The translations under genes and the position numbers were made by a program. From Guptibacillus hwajinpoensis (GTDB lineage Bacteria; Bacillota; Bacilli; Bacillales; Guptibacillaceae), in assembly GCF_020171785.1 (NCBI RefSeq), contig NZ_JAIVAE010000008.1:204778-268777 (forward strand): a DNA stretch of 64,000 nucleotides. Reading direction: 5' to 3'. The notes under the pieces were generated by a model. It saw only the letters and a list, made by a program, of their open reading frames with translations, was not told the DNA's origin and ran no database searches. This document shows positions 10,019-19,215 of this stretch, one piece after another. Positions within the stretch are counted from its first letter, which is position 1, and each line of letters opens with the position of its first letter.

Positions 10019-10369
10019 TTATTTCTCCATAGCACCATTATGTTTTGAAACCACTTCACGTAAATCCGTATCATCTGATTCATCTGTTTCAAATGCTAAC
10101 AAATAGCGAAACTCTCGATCTGCCTTTCCAGAAGGATCTGCATTTTCTTCTTGTTTTCCTGTAGGCGTTTCGTTCGAGAAGAACAAATCGTTGTTCGCTC
10201 CAGCCGGTGTAGCTGTTCCTTGTCCTGGAATAGGTGCATCAATGTTAAGCTTTTTATCTTCAGGTATATGTTCAACTGACAATTGACTTACCGAATAAGT
10301 CTGCAAATCAGCTTTTGCACTTTCTGCATCGTTCTCTGTTGTAAAATAGGCTTGTAATGATTTACTCAT
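10019..10369 (-). CDS. Small acidic hypothetical protein
   Basis: This is a 116-residue soluble protein with no signal peptide or membrane segment. It opens with SLQAYFTTENDAESAKADLQ, a pattern reminiscent of ferredoxin-like domains in Bacillus general-stress proteins (YflT type), then has a Pro/Gly/Asn-rich middle and an acidic end (FETDESDDTDLREVV). The match is too weak to name. ATG 10369 is chosen because AAAAAGGAG lies about 10 bases upstream. The membrane-protein gene upstream ends at 10447, so a short operon with the Xre/membrane pair is possible but the 77-base gap leaves it open. Confidence 0.65.
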   Translation of the reverse strand: MSKSLQAYFTTENDAESAKADLQTYSVSQLSVEHIPEDKKLNIDAPIPGQGTATPAGANNDLFFSNETPTGKQEENADPSGKADREFRYLLAFETDESDDTDLREVVSKHNGAMEK

Positions 10370-10446
10370 GTCAATCCAACTCCTTTTTGATGATCTCATA
10401 AAAAGGGTTTCCCGAATCTCATCCGTTCTAATCATCGTGATGGCAT

Positions 10447-10821
10447 TTAATGCTGCTTAGCGACGATCACCATTGAAACAAAAACGGTACTAATCAGCAT
10501 GGCAGCTAACACACTCAGCACCGTTACTGCACTGATCTCTACAATGTTGAATTGAAGAAGAGAAAGAAATACCACGATGTACCCAAGCACAGCAAAATAG
10601 GAATAAAACATCCCTTTCTCTCGAATCATGCGACTTCGCTCATCTTTCGCCTTAAATTGCGGCTGAAGGTAACTTAAGCAAAAACCCATAATGGACATCG
10701 ATATCAGCATATAACTCGCAGGAATCGGTTCATTACCTGTACCAATCCCAACGCTCAGTAATAACAAAGCATTTAAAGCAAAAAAGACGCCAAAAACAAC
10801 ATACGCTTTATTAATTCCCAC
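10447..10821 (-). CDS. Four-helix membrane protein paired with an Xre regulator
   Basis: The 124-residue product is almost all membrane: helices at about residues 8-25, 33-52, 70-90 and 97-118, with a charged loop (KAKDERSRMIREKG) between the second and third. The gene starts 2 bases after the stop of the upstream Xre regulator, so both are surely translated from one mRNA. Small HTH plus 3-4 helix membrane protein pairs are common in Bacillus; their role is usually unknown, and an envelope-sensing function is only inference. Confidence 0.75.
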   Translation of the reverse strand: MGINKAYVVFGVFFALNALLLLSVGIGTGNEPIPASYMLISMSIMGFCLSYLQPQFKAKDERSRMIREKGMFYSYFAVLGYIVVFLSLLQFNIVEISAVTVLSVLAAMLISTVFVSMVIVAKQH

Positions 10822-10823
10822 AC

Positions 10824-11027
10824 CTACTCCCCCTCTGAATCTAAATAAAAAATCTCCTCGACAATCGTTCCAAACAATTTCGCCATTTCGAGTGCTAGCG
10901 GTAAAGACGGATTGTATTTTCCTTTTTCTATTGAAATAATCGTTTGTCTTGATACGCCCAGTATTTCTGCTAGACGATCTTGTGAAAAGCCTTTTTCTCT
11001 TCTTTTTTCACGTAGTACATTTTTCAA
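10824..11027 (-). CDS. Xre-family HTH regulator (YozG type)
   Basis: This is a 67-residue single-domain helix-turn-helix protein. The HTH is textbook: KGFSQDRLAEILGVSRQTIISIEKGKYNPSLPLALEMAKLF is typical of the minimal Xre/YozG/YvaO family, with a short acidic tail. Such proteins bind palindromes as dimers. Two 16-bp palindromes directly upstream (11065-11096) are the obvious operator, implying autoregulation. It is the first gene of the operon with the membrane protein. Confidence 0.85.
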   Translation of the reverse strand: MKNVLREKRREKGFSQDRLAEILGVSRQTIISIEKGKYNPSLPLALEMAKLFGTIVEEIFYLDSEGE

Positions 11028-11064
11028 TTAAAAGGCCTCCTAACTTCTTCACCATCATTTTAAC

Positions 11065-11096
11065 GTAAAGCACACTTTACGTAAAGTTAACTTTAC
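11065..11096 (-). promoter_or_regulatory. Double palindromic operator of the Xre operon
   Basis: Two adjacent 16-bp palindromes, GTAAAG-CACA-CTTTAC (11065-11080) and GTAAAG-TTAA-CTTTAC (11081-11096), share identical half sites and abut exactly. They lie 38 bases upstream of the Xre start codon, where a small HTH repressor would be expected to bind cooperatively. Confidence 0.75.
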
Positions 11097-11160
11097 AAAA
11101 CATGATCTCCCACTAAACTACACATGCTAAATAGGTACAGACGAAATAAGGAGGTCGAAT

Positions 11161-11358
11161 ATGAAACAAGATCCGAGCGAATCCGTGCGCGCCAACAAAA
11201 AGATCAACGATTCCTTTTACAAAGGGAAAGCTCCTGTAAATGTTGACGAAAAAATCAATGAAGATTTCTATGGCGAGGAACCAACTCACCCTACTAGCTA
11301 TCTCGGCAACAATACGCCCGCTATCGATGTAACAGGAAATAAAGATCAAAATCGATAA
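11161..11358 (+). CDS. Small hydrophilic hypothetical protein
   Basis: This is a 65-residue charged protein with no membrane segment. It contains two similar units, KKINDSFYKGK and EKINEDFYGEE, which look like a short internal duplication. A strong ribosome site (AAGGAGG) precedes the ATG. It is transcribed away from the Xre operon and ends at a clear terminator, so it is a real gene despite its size. I do not recognise a family. Confidence 0.65.
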   Translation: MKQDPSESVRANKKINDSFYKGKAPVNVDEKINEDFYGEEPTHPTSYLGNNTPAIDVTGNKDQNR

Positions 11359-11363
11359 ACACA

Positions 11364-11404
11364 AGAAACAGCCCCTTGCTAGGCTAGCATGAGGGCTGTT
11401 TCTT
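11364..11404. terminator. Bidirectional terminator
   Basis: AGAAACAGCCC (11364-11374) pairs with GGGCTGTTTCT at the right end (11393-11403), with A- and T-rich flanks. It separates the small gene from the converging MFS gene. Confidence 0.8.
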
Positions 11405-11405
11405 A

Positions 11406-12587
11406 TTATTCATTAAAGACGTGAATGTTCTTTCGTAAATAAAGTGCTGATCCTAACAATAAGACTCCTGATAAACCAAAAACAAATGGCACATTAACAA
11501 GCTCAGCAAGAAAGCCATAAAACAAAGATCCAAGACCAAACGTAATTGAGATCAGAGCACTCTGTGCACTAAATACCTCAGGAAGAGACTCATTCGGACA
11601 TCTTTTTTGAATCATCGTTACCATCGCGATGGATTTGATTTGTTCAACTACTCCAGAAAGTACAGTTAACAGAAGAGCTACAACAGGGACACTTGTTATG
11701 CCAAAGATAAACGTGAGAATACTAATCGAAAAGCACGTCATGAGTAGCGTTTCCTTCATATACTGTTCAAACCAACGCGTATACCTCGATACTGCCATAC
11801 CACCAACAATCAAACCGATGAAAAAGCTTGCATTTAAATATCCCCACCATGCTTCTGACTTCATAAGCACTTCTTCCACAAAGATATAAAGAATCGCAGC
11901 AATCCAGACGACATTTGCGATAGCTTCAATAACGACCATCATATGAACAACACGTAGAACTGGATGTTTCCAAATGATTTTCCAACCGCTCATCATTTGA
12001 ATTTTCGTTTGCCGATCTTGATAACCTTTTACGACGATGAAACCCATCATGAACGTAGAAATGACATACATCAAAAAAGTAATCCAAATCACAATAAAGC
12101 CAGACGTAGCCGCAACCATTATACCGCCAATCGCCCAACCTCCAAATTGAATCGATTGATCAACGACCGCTACGAAACTATTCGCTTTCGCAAGTTCATT
12201 TTCCGTAACGAGTTGAGGCAGCATGGCATTCCGAGCAGGCGCGGCCCACCCATCCAAAAATGCAATTAGAAAAGCAATCATTACTATGAACAGCACAGAA
12301 GGAGTGAAAATCCATAAAGACAGACCAAGCCATCCTAGCAACACCGTCTTTAAACTTTGTGAACCGACGAGCAATCCTTTTAACGACACACGGTTTAATA
12401 CGAGCGGTGCAAACATGCCGCTCACAAAACGAGCCATTGTAATCGTGAACGGTAACAACGAAAGATAAAGTGCAGAACCCGTTGCCTGGTAAAGAACGGC
12501 AATAAGCGCCACAATATAGAGAACGTCCCCTATGTTGGCAAACCCCTGCCCAACCCATAGAAAACGAAATGAACGAAATCTCATCAT
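11406..12587 (-). CDS. MFS transporter
   Basis: This 393-residue integral membrane protein has about 12 hydrophobic helices and the major facilitator signature. The N-terminus FRSFRFLWVGQGFANIGDVLYIVALIAVLY and the helix LPFTITMARFVSGMFAPLVLNRVS resemble the MFS_3/enterobactin-exporter-like branch common in Bacillus. It probably exports a small molecule; the substrate is unknown. The tandem ATG start follows AGGGGT. It is monocistronic. Confidence 0.85.
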   Translation of the reverse strand: MMRFRSFRFLWVGQGFANIGDVLYIVALIAVLYQATGSALYLSLLPFTITMARFVSGMFAPLVLNRVSLKGLLVGSQSLKTVLLGWLGLSLWIFTPSVLFIVMIAFLIAFLDGWAAPARNAMLPQLVTENELAKANSFVAVVDQSIQFGGWAIGGIMVAATSGFIVIWITFLMYVISTFMMGFIVVKGYQDRQTKIQMMSGWKIIWKHPVLRVVHMMVVIEAIANVVWIAAILYIFVEEVLMKSEAWWGYLNASFFIGLIVGGMAVSRYTRWFEQYMKETLLMTCFSISILTFIFGITSVPVVALLLTVLSGVVEQIKSIAMVTMIQKRCPNESLPEVFSAQSALISITFGLGSLFYGFLAELVNVPFVFGLSGVLLLGSALYLRKNIHVFNE

Positions 12588-14171
<1,584 letters not shown>

Positions 14172-14202
14172 GGGGATGCAAATTACTAATTGAGGTGTTC
14201 TT

Positions 14203-15345
14203 ATGAAAATATCCATCGTAACCGAGACATTCCTACCTTCAACAGATGGTGTCGTGACGAGACTTCGTGCATCGATTGATTATTTAATTGATCAAGGACA
14301 CGAAATCCAAGTCATTGCGCCAGATTTAGGAGTGCGTAGCTATCGGAATATTCGCTTTGATGGAGTTCAGCCTCGTACATTCTTTCTCTATAAACATCGG
14401 AAATTTGGCATGCCTACTCGTACGATTAAAACGTATCTAGAAGAGTTTGATCCTGATCTCGTTCACGTCGTTAACCCCGCTTTTATGGGATATTCAGGTA
14501 TTAAGTATGGTAAGAAACTTGGCGTCCCCCTTATCGCCTCTTACCATACTCACGTGCCAAAATACGCCGATTACTACAATATGTCATGGTCGGAACCTCT
14601 CCTCTGGTGGCACTTCAGAAGAATGCACAATAAAGCGGATATTAACCTTTGTACATCACAAGCTATCTTAGAAGAGTTAAATGATCAAAATTTCTATAAT
14701 ATGCATTTATGGAAGCGTGGCGTAGATACCGAGCGATTTAATCCTGAACTGCGTGACAGCGACATGCGACGCCGTTTATCAAATGATCATCCAGATAAAA
14801 CCCTTCTTCTTTTTGTCGGAAGATTAGCGTTCGAAAAAGAAATCGATTCACTTGTACCGATGCTTGAGCAAAAGCCAGATGCTCATCTCGCGATTGTTGG
14901 GGATGGACCTTATCGAAGTGAACTTGAAAAGAATTTTGGTCATCTAGATAACGTGACCTTCACTGGTTTTCTACACGGAGAAGAGCTTGCAAAGGCTTAT
15001 GCTTCTGCAGACGCCTTTATGTTTCCTTCAACAACGGAAACATTAGGACTTGTTATTCTTGAAGCGATGGCAAGCGGTCTTCCCGTCATAGCCGCAGAAT
15101 CAGGTCCTACGAACGAACAAGTTGAAGATGGTTCAACTGGTCTGCTCTATCGTTCCGGTGCTAACGGTAACCTGACTGAAGTCATTAATCGCCTTCAAGA
15201 GTCAGGGTTATTAGAAAAAATGTCGAAAGAAGCGTACGAGCATTCTAGAGATTACGGATGGCGTGGGCCTGCCCAGCAGCTACTTGATTTCTATGAGTCT
15301 GCTATTGAACTGAAACAAGAAAAGCAGCAACAAGCGATCCAATAG
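14203..15345 (+). CDS. sqdX: Sulfoquinovosyltransferase-like GT4 glycosyltransferase (SqdX/SQD2 family)
   Basis: This 380-residue GT-B glycosyltransferase of family 4 would transfer sulfoquinovose from UDP-sulfoquinovose to diacylglycerol at the inner membrane face. Shared with SQD2-type enzymes are SYHTHVPKYADYY, the motif LWKRGVDTERFNPE, FVGRLAFEKEID, GDGPYRSELEK, FTGFLHGEELAKAYASAD and the E-x7-E donor site in STTETLGLVILEAMASGLP. GT4 enzymes for glucolipids share some of these, so the substrate rests mainly on the sqdB neighbour. The gene follows sqdB by 31 bases and precedes a gtrA-like gene by 21 bases. Confidence 0.78.
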   Translation: MKISIVTETFLPSTDGVVTRLRASIDYLIDQGHEIQVIAPDLGVRSYRNIRFDGVQPRTFFLYKHRKFGMPTRTIKTYLEEFDPDLVHVVNPAFMGYSGIKYGKKLGVPLIASYHTHVPKYADYYNMSWSEPLLWWHFRRMHNKADINLCTSQAILEELNDQNFYNMHLWKRGVDTERFNPELRDSDMRRRLSNDHPDKTLLLFVGRLAFEKEIDSLVPMLEQKPDAHLAIVGDGPYRSELEKNFGHLDNVTFTGFLHGEELAKAYASADAFMFPSTTETLGLVILEAMASGLPVIAAESGPTNEQVEDGSTGLLYRSGANGNLTEVINRLQESGLLEKMSKEAYEHSRDYGWRGPAQQLLDFYESAIELKQEKQQQAIQ

Positions 15346-15366
15346 AAATGATAGAAGGTTGAGTCT

Positions 15367-15822
15367 ATGAAGCAGAGGCGAATTGGAAGGGGTTCAAAAC
15401 AGGTAATGAGCTTTAGTGCAATTGGTGTTATGAATGCACTTGTTGACATTGGGGCTTTAAATCTGCTCATGCTGTTCTTTCCTACAGATGATCGAATCCA
15501 ACTGATTATGTATAACACAATTTCATATGTCCTTGCGATCATCAACAGCTATTTTTGGAATGCGAAGCTAACGTTTCCCTCCAAAGCAATTCATGATCGG
15601 AAACAAGTGCTTCTGTTTCTCGCCCAGGCCGTGATCGCTCTTGGGATTAGTAACCTGGTCTTTTATGGAGCGCTTCTCATTTTTGAATGGATTTCACTTC
15701 CCCGCTACATTGAACGCAACATTTCAAAGGGACTCGCTATGCTGCTCTCTTCTGCTTCAAGCTTCTTTATGATGAAACATCTCGTGTTTCCACGTACAAA
15801 GCCAAAGCAAGAGAAACAATGA
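15367..15822 (+). CDS. GtrA-family membrane protein
   Basis: This 151-residue protein has four predicted helices with the GtrA/DPMS layout: RGSKQVMSFSAIGVMNALVDIGALNLLM, then TISYVLAIINSYFWNAKLTF, where NSYFWNxxxTF is the hallmark. A third and a fourth helix end in SSFFMMKHLVF. GtrA proteins are thought to move lipid-linked sugars across the membrane. As the last gene of the sqdB-sqdX operon it could help distribute the sulfolipid or a lipid-linked sugar, but no such role is established; it might instead serve another glycolipid. Confidence 0.82.
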   Translation: MKQRRIGRGSKQVMSFSAIGVMNALVDIGALNLLMLFFPTDDRIQLIMYNTISYVLAIINSYFWNAKLTFPSKAIHDRKQVLLFLAQAVIALGISNLVFYGALLIFEWISLPRYIERNISKGLAMLLSSASSFFMMKHLVFPRTKPKQEKQ

Positions 15823-15828
15823 GCTTCA

Positions 15829-15861
15829 CAAAAAACCGCAGGAAACTCCTGCGGTTTTTAT
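15829..15861. terminator. Bidirectional terminator between gtrA and the DUF368 gene
   Basis: AAAAACCGCAGG and CCTGCGGTTTTT form a tight 12-bp stem (15831-15860 overall) with a 6-base loop, serving both converging transcripts. Confidence 0.88.
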
Positions 15862-16685
15862 TATGCTTCCTTATGCTCAATTTTTCCAAGAGCCATAGCT
15901 GCCCCTAATCCTAGGAGTAACGTTGCTATACTTACCATGGCAAGTCCTACATCAGACTGAAAACCTGGGTATAAGACGACAACCGATCCGATGACTAATC
16001 CAATCATAACCGCATAAGTGGAGACGGTATATTTGGAGAGTAAATGAGCAATTACTTTCCCCGTTAAGCTCAATCCAATAATGATTCCAGCACCCACTGT
16101 TAATAGAAGAGGAATATTGAACGAAGAAAGACCATGTATAACGGTTTGATACGATCCTAATAATAAAAGAACAAAAGAGCCGCTTACTCCAGGGAGAATC
16201 ATCGCTGTACTAGCTAACCATCCTGAGAAGAACAGAATGATATAATCGACCATGTCTAATGATTTCATTATCTCTCCTGATCCATCGCCCTTTAGAAAGA
16301 GCGTGGAAGCAATTAGAATTGCCGCCACAAGTAACAATCCATAATGGAAAGACTCGAAATTTTTCTTATAATCCACTTTTCTTAATAGAAAAGGCACTAC
16401 CCCAATAATTAGGCCGATAAAGAAAAAGAACGTTGGCTGAGGATAATGTTCAAGAAGCTTTTCCATAAGCTGGCTTACGAGCAGTAACGCGAGTCCTACT
16501 CCTAATAGAAGGGGAATAAAAAAGCCGAGTTCTTTTTTCCAATTCTTACTCATTAACCCATTGATCCCACTAATTAACCTACGATAAATGCCAAGCACCA
16601 TCGCGATCGTTCCACCACTAACACCAGGGATCAGATCACTAACACCCATTAATAAACCTCGATAAATATTTCGCCAAACAAACAT
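15861..16685 (-). CDS. DUF368 polyprenyl-phosphate transporter (PopT family)
   Basis: This is an integral membrane protein of about 274 residues with some 8-9 helices. The family signature GVSDLIPGVSGGTIAMVLGIYRRLI is repeated as a second half, STAMILPGVSGSFVLLLLGSYQ. DUF368 proteins (PopT) have been shown to recycle undecaprenyl phosphate across the membrane, with fitness effects at high pH or salt. The start is uncertain: GTG 16691 is 4 bases and ATG 16685 is 10 bases from AAGGAG. The other known recycling family, DedA/UptA, is also present in this window at 27177. Confidence 0.87.
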   Translation of the reverse strand: MFVWRNIYRGLLMGVSDLIPGVSGGTIAMVLGIYRRLISGINGLMSKNWKKELGFFIPLLLGVGLALLLVSQLMEKLLEHYPQPTFFFFIGLIIGVVPFLLRKVDYKKNFESFHYGLLLVAAILIASTLFLKGDGSGEIMKSLDMVDYIILFFSGWLASTAMILPGVSGSFVLLLLGSYQTVIHGLSSFNIPLLLTVGAGIIIGLSLTGKVIAHLLSKYTVSTYAVMIGLVIGSVVVLYPGFQSDVGLAMVSIATLLLGLGAAMALGKIEHKEA

Positions 16686-16924
16686 GTTCACGTTTCTCCT
16701 TTTGCTATCTGTCTCGTTCCTACTTTACCCAAATCTCACCTTTTGTTAACCGAACGTTCTTCTATTTCGCAGAAAAATGTTCGCTATCATTTACTATGCC
16801 ACATCTCCTTCCGAAAAGGATGAATCAATTTTGTGACATTTCTTAATTAAAGCCTGGCAGTTGAAATAGACGATTGGTTTGCAGTAAAGTGATAGAAGTG
16901 ATTTACACACACTGGAGGAATTAG

Positions 16925-17812
16925 ATGAGTGATCGAAATAAAGGAATTATCCTATTACTAATATCATCTTTTGGTTTTGCCATGATGGCTGCGTTTGTAA
17001 AGCTATCAGGTGACGTACCAACGATTCAAAAAACGATGTTTCGAAATGGTGTCTCTGCCATCATTTCATTTGGTTTTGTGATGTACTACAAAGAAAGGCT
17101 ATTCGGTAAAAAAGAAAACCAGAAGTTTCTTTTACTGCGCTCCGCTCTTGGAACGCTAGGAATCATCTTCTATTTTTACGCGATCGATCATCTCGTTCTA
17201 TCTGATGCCGACATGCTCAATAAGCTAAGTCCTTTCTTATTAATTATCTTCTCTGCTCTTTTCTTAAAAGAAAAAGCGAGACGTTTCCAGATCGTTGCCA
17301 TCATCATTGCTTTCATCGGTACGCTATTGATTATCAAGCCTCAATTCTCGGTGGAAACGATCCCGTATATTTCTGGACTACTTTCTGCTATTTTCGCTGC
17401 CGGCGCCTATACCGTTCTAAGGGTGCTTGGACAACGTGAGAAATTCTATACGGTTGTCTTCTATTTCTCATTCTTCTCAACCGTTGTTTTGTTACCTTTC
17501 GTGATTATGTTCTATGAACCAATGGAAACGAAGCAGCTGATCTATCTTCTACTAGCAGGTGTGTTCGCTACGCTTGGCCAATTCGGCCTTACCGTTGCCT
17601 ATAAGTTTGCGCCAGCTCGTGAGATTTCGATTTTCTTCTACTCAACAGTCGTTTACTCTGCTTTAATCAGTATCGTTCTATTCGGACAAATTCCTGATGC
17701 ATGGAGTATTATTGGCTATATCATTATTTTCTCAGCCTCATTTTATATGTTTCTACGTAACAACCATGAGGCAAAAAAGCTTAAAAAGAGAGACCTGCAA
17801 ACATCTCATTAA
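16925..17812 (+). CDS. EamA/DMT-family transporter
   Basis: This is a 295-residue, ten-helix drug/metabolite transporter with two EamA repeats, roughly residues 6-135 and 145-285. It opens with KGIILLLISSFGFAMMAAFVKLSG and has the second-repeat feature FATLGQFGLTVAYKFAPAREISIF. Close relatives include S-adenosylmethionine and small-metabolite exporters, but the substrate cannot be told. CTGGAGGAA precedes the ATG. A TTGAAA/TAAAGT pair with an 18-base spacer near 16862-16891 is a plausible promoter. Confidence 0.85.
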   Translation: MSDRNKGIILLLISSFGFAMMAAFVKLSGDVPTIQKTMFRNGVSAIISFGFVMYYKERLFGKKENQKFLLLRSALGTLGIIFYFYAIDHLVLSDADMLNKLSPFLLIIFSALFLKEKARRFQIVAIIIAFIGTLLIIKPQFSVETIPYISGLLSAIFAAGAYTVLRVLGQREKFYTVVFYFSFFSTVVLLPFVIMFYEPMETKQLIYLLLAGVFATLGQFGLTVAYKFAPAREISIFFYSTVVYSALISIVLFGQIPDAWSIIGYIIIFSASFYMFLRNNHEAKKLKKRDLQTSH

Positions 17813-17820
17813 TGAAGTCA

Positions 17821-17866
17821 TTAAAAAGAGCGCTAAACGTCTCCATGTGTTTAGCGCTCTTTTTGC
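17821..17866 (+). terminator. Terminator of the EamA gene
   Basis: AAAAAGAGCGCTAAAC pairs with GTTTAGCGCTCTTTTT (17823-17864), followed by T residues. Confidence 0.88.
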
Positions 17867-18106
17867 AATTCTTCACCTATTAACAAATAGACGCACGATC
17901 TACTAGTGGGAAACTCGTATAAGATTGGAGCTGATGATGCTTATATACGAATTTGTGTTCAAGATAGTAAGCCTCCTCCTACTATACGATATTTCTCAAT
18001 TTATATGGATGAACCCTCCCATTTATTGTTACAATGAGCAAGTCGTCATTGAAGCGACAAAGTGTTCTCATCGATTAGCTATTTGATATCATGGAGGAAA
18101 ATGAAT

Positions 18107-18706
18107 ATGCCTACGATCAACCAAGTCATTGAAAAATACAACGAAGTCGAAAAATTATCAGATGCACCCCTCACGATCATATCTGATGTATTGTGGATCA
18201 TTGTGGGGTTAATATTCATGGTTCATCTTATACAAAATCAAAAATCACTATCGCGTTTAAATGCTATCTATCAAGGAGCCTCACTTGCCCTTATTTTGAT
18301 CATCATAGGCTACTTATCTTTTACCATCAACAGCTATGATTTTTCAGCGGATAAAGCTCATTGGAAAGAAAACACCCTATCCCCTTATCTGAATTCCCTC
18401 GAAGAGCATAACGAAAAGGTAGAAGACTTTTCACAGCTTTTGCAAACACCTGAGGAAAAAGAAGGCATTGAATCTCACTATGTAAGCGATGATCATCATT
18501 CTATTTGGATAAAGCTAGATACGATTACAGATACAGGCGAAAAACAGCAAAAAATCGTCGAATCAACGATTGTGAAAGAACCAATTCAACAAGCCTACCT
18601 TACCTACAAAATGATCGAAAAACCGATTTCAGAACGTTATTCTGATCAGTTCTATTATGAAACAACGCTTCACATTCCAGAAGAATATATGATATTGACC
18701 GATTAA
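18107..18706 (+). CDS. Hypothetical membrane-anchored protein
   Basis: This 199-residue protein has two N-terminal membrane helices (about residues 20-38 and 55-75), then a hydrophilic domain of about 120 residues rich in Glu and His (YVSDDHHSIWIKLDTIT). ATG 18107 is chosen because GGAGG at 18093-18097 is 9 bases upstream; the ATG at 18101 is too close. I do not recognise the family. It has its own terminator and no operon partner. Confidence 0.65.
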   Translation: MPTINQVIEKYNEVEKLSDAPLTIISDVLWIIVGLIFMVHLIQNQKSLSRLNAIYQGASLALILIIIGYLSFTINSYDFSADKAHWKENTLSPYLNSLEEHNEKVEDFSQLLQTPEEKEGIESHYVSDDHHSIWIKLDTITDTGEKQQKIVESTIVKEPIQQAYLTYKMIEKPISERYSDQFYYETTLHIPEEYMILTD

Positions 18707-18712
18707 CTCTTT

Positions 18713-18750
18713 CGAAAGCATACGCTCCAGTTTTGGAGGTGTGCTTTTTT
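18713..18750 (+). terminator. Terminator
   Basis: AAAGCATACGCTCCA pairs with TGGAGGTGTGCTTT with a short loop, followed by a T run. Confidence 0.85.
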
Positions 18751-18763
18751 TGGTTGCAAGAGA

Positions 18764-19150
18764 TCACCCTTTCCTATTGCGATACGTTACCCAGTCCCCA
18801 CCTGGGATTTCCATAAATCGCCTCTCAGGCTTCCTCATCATATACGTAATCGCCTCATAACTTCCCTGATTACTTTCAATTATCTGCATCACCTGCTCAT
18901 ACAAATTGTAATCTCGCCCTTCCTGATAACCTTCAAGTAGATTGATTTTCTCTAGTAACTGATCATCCACTTCATAGACTTCTCCATATACAGTACCATC
19001 CTCGTTCTGTATCAAAGCAGGATAACCATCCCTTGTGTCATACAGTTGTCCATTTGTCCAGCTGAAACTTTCTATTAAAGTCGCCTCTTTTATAACCGCA
19101 TGATTGCTTTCGCCTGATCGTAAGGTTCCATAGCAAAAGACGAGATACAT
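18764..19150 (-). CDS. Gamma-glutamylcyclotransferase-like (AIG2/GGCT fold) protein
   Basis: This is a protein of about 128 residues with the family signature YLVFCYGTLR at the N-terminus (the YGTLRxG loop binds the gamma-glutamyl group). The catalytic Glu lies in INLLEGYQEGRDYNLYEQ. Members cyclise gamma-glutamyl amines or peptides; several Bacillus members (YtfP/YkqA-like) are uncharacterised. The start is GTG 19159, ATG 19153 or ATG 19150. I chose 19150 because AAAGGAG is then 8 bases upstream. Confidence 0.78.
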   Translation of the reverse strand: MYLVFCYGTLRSGESNHAVIKEATLIESFSWTNGQLYDTRDGYPALIQNEDGTVYGEVYEVDDQLLEKINLLEGYQEGRDYNLYEQVMQIIESNQGSYEAITYMMRKPERRFMEIPGGDWVTYRNRKG

Positions 19151-19174
19151 CATTCTCACTCCTTTTATCTATCA

Positions 19175-19202
19175 CAAAAAGCCCGCCAATCAGCGGGCTT
19201 TC
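19175..19202 (-). terminator. Terminator of the pyruvate oxidase gene
   Basis: On the minus strand AAGCCCGC and GCGGGCTT form the stem, followed by five T residues. Confidence 0.85.
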
Positions 19203-19215
19203 TAGTATTTTCTCA

